DNA of 12,251 nucleotides from CAZDAM01 sp964503595 (GTDB lineage: Bacteria; Muiribacteriota; UBA6191): contig CAZDAM010000097.1 in assembly GCA_964503595.1 (NCBI GenBank), forward strand, positions 1 to 12,251. The letters run 5' to 3'. Below the pieces are notes generated by a model. The model was given only the letters and a program-made list of their open reading frames with translations, ran no database searches and was not told the origin of the DNA. The translations under genes and the position numbers were made by a program. The stretch's first letter is position 1; each line of letters starts with the position of its first letter. Of the stretch, positions 7,223 through 12,251 are shown piece after piece.

Positions 7223-10200
7223 GGTTTTCGAATTCGGTAGAACACGGCGTAGAGAACAGGTACGACAAGCAGAGTCAGAACAGTGGCAAAGCTGAGTCCT
7301 CCCATAATAGTAATGGCGAGACCACGGAAAAAATCGTCCCCAATCAGGGGAAGCATTCCAAGCACGGTTGTGACGGCAGCCATGGCGACCGGCCGAATCC
7401 TGGTGATTGTGGCATGAACTAGAGCTTCATAGGGCTCCCGGCCGGCATTTTCTTCCAGGTCGATTTGTTCCAGAAGGACAATGCTGTTTTTGATCAGCAT
7501 CCCCGAGAGAGATAAAAACCCGAGCAGCGACATGAAATCAAACGCCTGCATGAAGCTTAAAAGCCCGGCTGTTACTCCGATGATTGCCAGTGGGACTGTA
7601 AGAAGGATGATCAGGGTTTCGCGGATTTTGTTGAACAGAAACACGATACAAACAATCATGGCTAAAAAGCTGAGAGGAAGATTCTTCCCAAGGCTTGTCT
7701 TGGCCTTGGTGGAATCTTCATACTCCCCAGCCCACTCCATATGGTATCCCTCAGGCAGTTTTAGGGACTCCACCTTTGGTCGGATTCGATTAAAGACATT
7801 GCTTGCGACTCCAAAAATTGGATCGCACTCTACTTTAATGGTTCTTTCCTGATTCCAGCGGTGAATCAGTCCATCTTCAAACTCAATGGGCCAGGCAAGA
7901 ATCAATTGCTCCAATGGAATATGCTTGCCAGTTACCGGGGAAAGAATTTTCAGGAACCTGGCATTCTCCACTCTTCCCTTTTCTTCTTCAGGGAGACGGG
8001 AATAGATCGGGATCAGTTTGTTCTCTTCTCGATAAAGAGCGGTCCGGGAACCGTGCATCACCCATTCCAACGCGTTGGAAAGCTGCTGACGGGATATGCC
8101 CAGTCTTCTGGCGGCAGTTTCATCAAAAACGGGCCTAAGAATCTTGGTCCTTTGTCTCCAGTCGTCCCGAATTGCTTTGGTATTCGGATCTGAAGCGTAA
8201 ATCCCTTTGACCTGTTCGGTCAGTTCCCGCAGAACATTGGCGTCCGGCCCGCTCAGGCGTACCGCAATTTTTCCTCCTCCTCCCGGCCCCAGAACAAAGG
8301 ACTGCACATCCAGAGTAATATCAGGAAAAAGAGGACCTATCTCGGCTTCAACTTTTTCAATCATTTCTGGAATGTCTTGTCGCTTTTTCATGTTGACCAG
8401 TATCTGGGCATAGGAACGATTGGAGGATTCCGGTTTATAGGTCAGAATGAAGCGGGTTGCTCCGCGGCCAATAAAGCTGGCATGGGAGTCTATTTTTTCC
8501 TGTTGCGTCAGCCAGTTTTCTACCTGGGAAGTTACCTGGGTAATTTCTTGAATATGGCGTCCCTGAGGAAGCCAGAGGTTGATCATGAATTGAGGGCGGT
8601 TGGAGTTGGGGAAGAAGCTGTCCGGAACATAGCGAAAACCAAAGATAGCGGCTACAAGAAGGCCTGCCATCAGAATGGAAACCAGGTATTTGAAACGGAT
8701 GGATGTTTCCAGAAGGGTCTTGAACGCACGGAAGAACCAATGATCGTAGATTGCATCCTCGTCGACCTGCTTGGCTTTTAGGAAAATGTCACAAAGCAGA
8801 GGAGTGGCGGTTACAGCGAGTACCCAGCTGAGCATCAATGAAATCAGAATGACCTGAAACAGGGAACGGCAGAATTCACCGGTTGAATCCTGGGAAAGTC
8901 CGATTCCGGAAAAAGCGAGAATAGCGATGACAGTGGCCCCCAAAAGAGGCCAGGCAGTTTCTGCCACGGTTTTCATGGCGGCGTCATAGCTTCGTTTGCC
9001 TGTCTGGATACCGACCAGAATCCCCTCGGTTACAACAATGGCATTGTCTACGAGCATGCCCAGGGCAATAACCAGTGCTCCGAGGGAAATTCTTTGCAGA
9101 TTGATGGAAAAGATATCCATGAAAATCATGGTGGATGCCACGGTAAGAAGGAGAACAACTCCAATCAGCAGTCCAGAACGCAGACCCATGAACAGGAGTA
9201 GAACTCCAATGACAATGACAAGAGCCTGTACAAGATTTTCCACAAAACCGTTGACGGCAATCTCGACGGAATCACCCTGATGAGCAATTGTGTTGAGATT
9301 GATTCCAATCGGGATTCTTTCCTGAAGTTCTTCAAGGCGCTGAGTGACGGCCTTTCCCATGACAACAACGTTACCGCCACTCACTGTGGATATCCCAAGA
9401 CCAATGGCCTGTTTCCCATTGAAGTGCATCAGACTTTCTGCTGGTTCGACATATCCACGGGAGACTGTGGCCAGATCCCCCAGCCGAATCAGACGCTCCT
9501 CTGTCCCCTGAATCAGAAGGGAGCGGATTTCATCTACTGATTGAAAGGTACCGGTTGGAGCAATTCGGATATAGTCTTTTCCCAAAGGCATTTCCCCGGC
9601 AGATGCAACCCCGTCATATCCTTTCAGAGTGTCAAAGATCTGCTGCTGTGAGATACCCAGTAGGGAAAGCTTCTGATTGCTGAACTCCACGTAGATGGCT
9701 TCATCCTGACGGCCCATGATGTCCACACTGGCTACATCCTGGACCAGAAGCATTTCCCGTTTCAGAAAATCTGCGAAATTCTGGAGTTCTCTAAGATCAA
9801 AGCCATCGCCAGTGATTGCGTAAAAAACTCCAAAGACATCCCCGAAGTCATCGTTCACCAGTGGTTCTGAGGCGCCTGGGGGTAGTTTGATTCTTGCATC
9901 GGAAACTTTATGACGGAGTTCACTCCATACCTGGGGAAGGGTTTTTCCGTCATATTTGTCCTTCATTTCCGCGTGGATTTCGGAAATTCCGGCTCGGGAG
10001 ATCGAGCGGATCCTTTTGATCTGATCCATCTGACGGATGGCCGTTTCCAGAATGTCTGTGACTTCCTGTTCGACCTCCTGGGCTGATGCTCCGGGATAGC
10101 TGGTAAAAACTACGGCTTCCTTGATGGTGAAAGCCGGATCTTCCAGTCTCCCCAGCTGGTCATAGCTGATTCGTCCTCCAAGGGCTATCAGCAGGATGAA

Positions 10201-10248
10201 CATCCAGGTGACGACCCGGTTCTGAAGACTGAAGCGGGTCAGGTTCAT
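7210..10248 (-). CDS. RND-family efflux permease (AcrB-like, inner membrane)
   Basis: This 1012-residue protein has the length and layout of a proton-driven RND pump subunit. It has TM1 near residues 11-28, a periplasmic porter loop, TM2-TM6 from about 331, TM7 near 530, a second large periplasmic loop, and TM8-TM12 at the C-terminus. The family stretches GRLEDPAF and SYPGAS follow TM1, and FFPNSNRPQF follows TM7. The proton-relay Asp in TM4 is in VDNAIVV (about D401), where AcrB has two Asp residues. The partner Lys in TM10 is in GMLIKNSIVLLE (about K920). It should form a trimer that extrudes amphiphilic compounds together with the adaptor encoded upstream, with which it overlaps by ATGA. 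AGGAG five bases before the ATG supports the start. Substrates cannot be inferred, and the outer-membrane channel must come from elsewhere. Confidence 0.95.
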   Translation of the reverse strand: MNLTRFSLQNRVVTWMFILLIALGGRISYDQLGRLEDPAFTIKEAVVFTSYPGASAQEVEQEVTDILETAIRQMDQIKRIRSISRAGISEIHAEMKDKYDGKTLPQVWSELRHKVSDARIKLPPGASEPLVNDDFGDVFGVFYAITGDGFDLRELQNFADFLKREMLLVQDVASVDIMGRQDEAIYVEFSNQKLSLLGISQQQIFDTLKGYDGVASAGEMPLGKDYIRIAPTGTFQSVDEIRSLLIQGTEERLIRLGDLATVSRGYVEPAESLMHFNGKQAIGLGISTVSGGNVVVMGKAVTQRLEELQERIPIGINLNTIAHQGDSVEIAVNGFVENLVQALVIVIGVLLLFMGLRSGLLIGVVLLLTVASTMIFMDIFSINLQRISLGALVIALGMLVDNAIVVTEGILVGIQTGKRSYDAAMKTVAETAWPLLGATVIAILAFSGIGLSQDSTGEFCRSLFQVILISLMLSWVLAVTATPLLCDIFLKAKQVDEDAIYDHWFFRAFKTLLETSIRFKYLVSILMAGLLVAAIFGFRYVPDSFFPNSNRPQFMINLWLPQGRHIQEITQVTSQVENWLTQQEKIDSHASFIGRGATRFILTYKPESSNRSYAQILVNMKKRQDIPEMIEKVEAEIGPLFPDITLDVQSFVLGPGGGGKIAVRLSGPDANVLRELTEQVKGIYASDPNTKAIRDDWRQRTKILRPVFDETAARRLGISRQQLSNALEWVMHGSRTALYREENKLIPIYSRLPEEEKGRVENARFLKILSPVTGKHIPLEQLILAWPIEFEDGLIHRWNQERTIKVECDPIFGVASNVFNRIRPKVESLKLPEGYHMEWAGEYEDSTKAKTSLGKNLPLSFLAMIVCIVFLFNKIRETLIILLTVPLAIIGVTAGLLSFMQAFDFMSLLGFLSLSGMLIKNSIVLLEQIDLEENAGREPYEALVHATITRIRPVAMAAVTTVLGMLPLIGDDFFRGLAITIMGGLSFATVLTLLVVPVLYAVFYRIRKPKNG

Positions 10249-11285
10249 TTCAGCTCCTCTTTGTATAGACGTACACTCTGTCCATCTGTGAGTTGGGAAA
10301 CCCCGGCGATAACGACGAGATCCCCGGGTTTTAGGCCAGAGGAGATACCCACAGAGCTACTGATTACATCCGATGTTTTCACAGAAGTTTCGTGAACTTG
10401 GCCATTTTTATACACAAAGACTGCTTTGGATTGATCCGGTCTTGAGAAAATGGCTTCCGGAGCAATCCGGATTCCCTGAGTCGGAACTTCCGAATAGCCT
10501 AGAACATTGACCGGCATACCAGGAAGGAGTCGGGAGGGATCCGGGTTTTGCATACTCAAAGTAACAAGGTAGGTCAGACTTTTGGCATCTGCTTCAGCCT
10601 CATATTCTCTGATACTTAGTGGAAATTCCTGCCCGGGAAGGGAATCAAAGGTGGCCTTAAGGATAGGTCGGGCATCTGTAGAGGACTGGGCGATCCAGCG
10701 TGCGGGGACGGCAATCTGAATATCCAGAGTCGAGATATCCTGAACCAGGGCAATGTCCTTGTGCTTGTCAACTTCCTGATGAAGCTCTACGTAGCGTTTT
10801 GTGACAAGACCATCGTAGGGGGCATGAAGGGAACTGTCATCCAGCACTTTTCCAGCCCGTTTCAAATCAGAAACCAGAACATCATAGTCAGCTTTGATTT
10901 TCTGATAGTCGGCTAGAGGCACGACTTTATCTTCAAAGAGCTTTTCGTATCGTTTGAGATCCTGAGTGGCTTTTTTCAGCCGGGCTTTAAGTCCTTCCAT
11001 GACATAGGTGGCATCCTGAAGATCAAGCTGGGCAATCAGGGAGCCGGAGGTTACCGGTTGTCCTTCAACGGCGTTGAGACGGGCAATTTTTCCAGCTATC
11101 TGAAAGCTGAGCATTGTTTTTCGATGAGCTTTTAAAGTTCCGGGTATTTTTTTGGGAGGAGTTTGGTGACTTGTATGAACTGCTATGACCTTAACGGGTC
11201 GAATGACATTTTTTGGAGCAGACTCCTGCTTTGTGTCACATCCCTCAAGACCGAGTATGATCAGAATAAGAAAAAGAATACGCAT
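10245..11285 (-). CDS. RND periplasmic adaptor (membrane fusion) lipoprotein
   Basis: This 346-residue HlyD/AcrA-type adaptor links the RND permease to an outer-membrane channel. The N-terminus is a lipoprotein signal peptide: MRILFLILIILGLEGC, with Cys16 as the likely lipidated residue, although Glu at -2 is unusual in a lipobox. A barrel-sandwich (lipoyl-like) half follows with SFQIAGKIARL and VEGQPV. Next come a coiled-coil hairpin (about residues 85-145), the second lipoyl half with LHAPYDGLVTKR, a beta-barrel, and a membrane-proximal domain with GLKPGDLVVIAG near the C-terminus. I chose the ATG at 11285 because AGGAG lies five bases upstream and it begins the signal peptide. A longer in-frame start at 11450 would run into tetR. 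The stop overlaps the permease start by four bases, so the pair is co-translated. Lipid anchoring would hold it at the periplasmic face of the inner membrane. Confidence 0.92.
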   Translation of the reverse strand: MRILFLILIILGLEGCDTKQESAPKNVIRPVKVIAVHTSHQTPPKKIPGTLKAHRKTMLSFQIAGKIARLNAVEGQPVTSGSLIAQLDLQDATYVMEGLKARLKKATQDLKRYEKLFEDKVVPLADYQKIKADYDVLVSDLKRAGKVLDDSSLHAPYDGLVTKRYVELHQEVDKHKDIALVQDISTLDIQIAVPARWIAQSSTDARPILKATFDSLPGQEFPLSIREYEAEADAKSLTYLVTLSMQNPDPSRLLPGMPVNVLGYSEVPTQGIRIAPEAIFSRPDQSKAVFVYKNGQVHETSVKTSDVISSSVGISSGLKPGDLVVIAGVSQLTDGQSVRLYKEELK

Positions 11286-11290
11286 GAAGG

Positions 11291-11295
11291 CTCCT
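11291..11295 (-). promoter_or_regulatory. Ribosome binding site of the adaptor gene
   Basis: The minus strand reads AGGAG followed by CCTTC and then ATG. This strong Shine-Dalgarno fixes the adaptor start at 11285 and argues against the longer reading frame that begins inside tetR. Confidence 0.85.
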
Positions 11296-11318
11296 AAAAA
11301 CAGACGTGTATGTATTTT
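11295..11318. promoter_or_regulatory. Second operator-like site upstream of the adaptor gene
   Basis: This 24-bp stretch matches the reverse complement of the palindrome in the tetR promoter (11971-11994) at 18 of 24 positions. It is itself an imperfect palindrome centred on ACAGACG/TGTATGT with A-run and T-run flanks. It overlaps a TAAAAT -10-like hexamer (minus strand, 11319-11314) and abuts the adaptor ribosome binding site. A weak -35-like TTTCGT lies 17 bp upstream of that hexamer. It is probably a secondary TetR site controlling an internal promoter or read-through. The similarity is seen directly; binding is inferred. Confidence 0.5.
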
Positions 11319-11355
11319 ATTTGTGAACGAATTGAAACGAAAGCGGGAATGGGTT

Positions 11356-11964
11356 TCATCGAAGCATGCCCTCCACCATTGTCTGCACAATGTTTTTATA
11401 GTGGTGGGGAAGATCCAGGGTGTCTCTGTGAAAGTTCCAGAGTTCTCCAAGTCCGCAGAATGTACTTACTGCTAGCATGGCGGCAGAAGTTGGGTCGAGT
11501 TCGTCCTTGAACTCCCGATTTCTCTGGCCCTCTTCAATCAGGCTTTTGAGTGTCTCAAACCACATTTTCAATTTGCTTGAATGAAGTTCCTGCAAGGACG
11601 GTATGGATTCCCATGTTTCGGCCTTGTGGATTTCCAGGCGTTTGACCCTGGCAAGGTCAGGACTGGACTGAATTCTTTCTATGTAGTGAAGGTAGGTAAG
11701 TGCCAGTTTTTGAGCAGAAGGAATATCCCGACCAAGAATTTCCATAAGCTCTTCCTCCAGCTGCCCCATGTAGTGCTGGACAAGGGAGACATAAAAATCT
11801 TCTTTGCTTGTAAAATGCCAGTAAATTGCACCCCTGGTCACACCGATACTTTTGGCGATATCATCCAGACGGGCGCGGTGAAAGCCTTTTTGGGCAAAGA
11901 TTTCAAGTCCGGCTTCAAAAAGGGCTTCTCTTGAGACTTCACTGTGTTTTTTTGGTCTAGGCAT
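11356..11964 (-). CDS. TetR/AcrR-family transcriptional repressor
   Basis: This 202-residue TetR-family regulator has an N-terminal DNA-binding domain in residues 10-56. It opens with EALFEAGLEIFAQKGF, and the helix-turn-helix includes DDIAKSIGV and TRGAIYWHF, a hallmark of AcrR-like efflux repressors. The all-helical C-terminal half (about 60-202) would bind the inducing ligand and dimerise. Its sequence is too variable to predict the ligand. The gene is first in the cassette, followed after 70 bp by the adaptor and permease genes on the same strand, so it most likely represses its own operon until a pump substrate is bound. The promoter palindrome just upstream is the likely operator. No Shine-Dalgarno precedes the ATG (the upstream bases are TAAATAA), and the -10 box lies only six bases away, so the mRNA may be leaderless. 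Confidence 0.93.
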   Translation of the reverse strand: MPRPKKHSEVSREALFEAGLEIFAQKGFHRARLDDIAKSIGVTRGAIYWHFTSKEDFYVSLVQHYMGQLEEELMEILGRDIPSAQKLALTYLHYIERIQSSPDLARVKRLEIHKAETWESIPSLQELHSSKLKMWFETLKSLIEEGQRNREFKDELDPTSAAMLAVSTFCGLGELWNFHRDTLDLPHHYKNIVQTMVEGMLR

Positions 11965-11970
11965 TTATTT

Positions 11971-11994
11971 AAAATACGTGCGCGCATGTTTTTT
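11971..11994. promoter_or_regulatory. Predicted TetR operator
   Basis: The core ACGTGCG/CGCATGT (11976-11989) pairs at 6 of 7 positions. AAAA (11971-11974) and TTTT (11991-11994) extend the symmetry to 10 of 12 pairs over 24 bp. It covers the spacer and -10 of the tetR promoter, where a bound dimer would block RNA polymerase. Its length and GC-core/AT-flank layout fit known TetR-family operators. Confidence 0.7.
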
Positions 11995-12000
11995 TGTCAA
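11971..12000 (-). promoter_or_regulatory. tetR promoter
   Basis: The minus strand has a consensus -35 TTGACA (12000-11995), an 18-bp spacer and -10 TATTTT (11976-11971). The -10 ends six bases before the tetR ATG, so the predicted transcript begins at about the start codon. A plus-strand TAAAAT (11970-11975) overlaps the -10 and could serve the divergent gene, but it has no good -35. Confidence 0.65.
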
Positions 12001-12017
12001 TGGCATGGGGAACTGAA

Positions 12018-12251
12018 ATGGATAAATTTCTTGCGGAAGTAGAAGATAGGGCTCTTCTGATTGCTGGTATCTCAGAGTTTTCTCTTTACAGCGGGGAGCT
12101 TCAAAGGCTTCCGGTAAGGGTTCCTCAAATGCGCAAAGGGGAAAGACAGGGTTTCTCTTTTTATTCACTGTCGCGCGTTGAAATTCTAAGGATCTGGAAT
12201 TGGATCTGGGAAAAGACATCCAGCTTTGATGTGATGAGCATGGCGCTTTAT
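12018..12251 (+). CDS. Probable DNA alkylation repair (AlkD-like) protein, N-terminal fragment
   Basis: An ATG at 12018, preceded by GGGGA with a six-base spacing, opens a frame that stays open for 78 codons to the window edge. The gene is cut off by the window, not visibly broken. The translation contains GISEFSLYSGEL, RVPQMRKGE, FYSLSR, and then IWNWIWEKTSSFDVMSMALY. The pattern of Trp/hydrophobic residues followed by an 'E/D-V-M-S-x-A-L-Y' helix recalls the HEAT-repeat DNA alkylation repair family (AlkC/AlkD-like), which excises alkylated bases. That call rests on remembered motifs over one third of a typical protein, so it is tentative. The gene is divergent from tetR with only 53 bp between them, and the predicted operator lies in that gap, so joint control is possible. 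Confidence 0.55.
   Translation, partial: MDKFLAEVEDRALLIAGISEFSLYSGELQRLPVRVPQMRKGERQGFSFYSLSRVEILRIWNWIWEKTSSFDVMSMALY

Noticed and set aside
11286..11450. 55-residue N-terminal extension of the adaptor protein
   Set aside because: It would overlap the tetR coding end, lacks signal-peptide character and bypasses the AGGAG-ATG start that begins a clear lipoprotein signal.
11965..12219. 84-codon minus-strand reading frame upstream of tetR
   Set aside because: It is antisense to the better-supported plus-strand gene starting at 12018, reads through the tetR promoter and operator, and has no family features.

Overview
The window looks like chromosomal DNA of a Gram-negative (two-membrane) bacterium at roughly 50% GC. 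The evidence is an RND efflux pump with a lipoprotein-type periplasmic adaptor, and two large SpoIIE-type phosphatases with membrane-spanning sensor halves. I could not identify the lineage. Abundant HAMP-PP2C (SpoIIE) proteins occur in several poorly cultured phyla, so no taxon is named with confidence. The left edge is the 3' tail of a group II intron, and a run of 100 N marks a scaffold gap, so this is probably a draft or metagenomic assembly.

Left part (1-1085): the catalytic domain V and a domain VI-like tail of a group II intron (about 43-127); a small four-helix membrane protein of unknown function on the minus strand (267-764); then about 320 bp without a convincing gene.

Middle (1086-7116, plus strand): two tandem genes overlapping by ATGA. 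Each encodes a membrane protein with the order TM - large extracytoplasmic region - TM - HAMP - GAF-like region - SpoIIE/PP2C phosphatase. The first is interrupted by the assembly gap at 1367-1466. The reading frame differs on the two sides, which fits one gene if the real gap is 2 modulo 3. They are probably diverged tandem duplicates that dephosphorylate a cytoplasmic target (typically a STAS anti-sigma antagonist) in response to envelope signals. No partner gene is present here.

Right part (7117-11964, minus strand): a cassette in the order tetR - periplasmic adaptor lipoprotein - RND permease, transcribed right to left. It ends in a cluster of three hairpins shared with the converging phosphatase operon. 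No outer-membrane channel gene is present. The tetR promoter has a near-perfect palindrome over its spacer and -10 box, and a related 24-bp site lies just upstream of the adaptor gene, which predicts autoregulation at two sites.

Right edge (12018-12251, plus strand): the 5' end of a divergent gene, open to the end of the window. It resembles the DNA alkylation repair (AlkD-like HEAT-repeat) family. It shares the 53-bp intergenic region, and hence the palindrome, with tetR.
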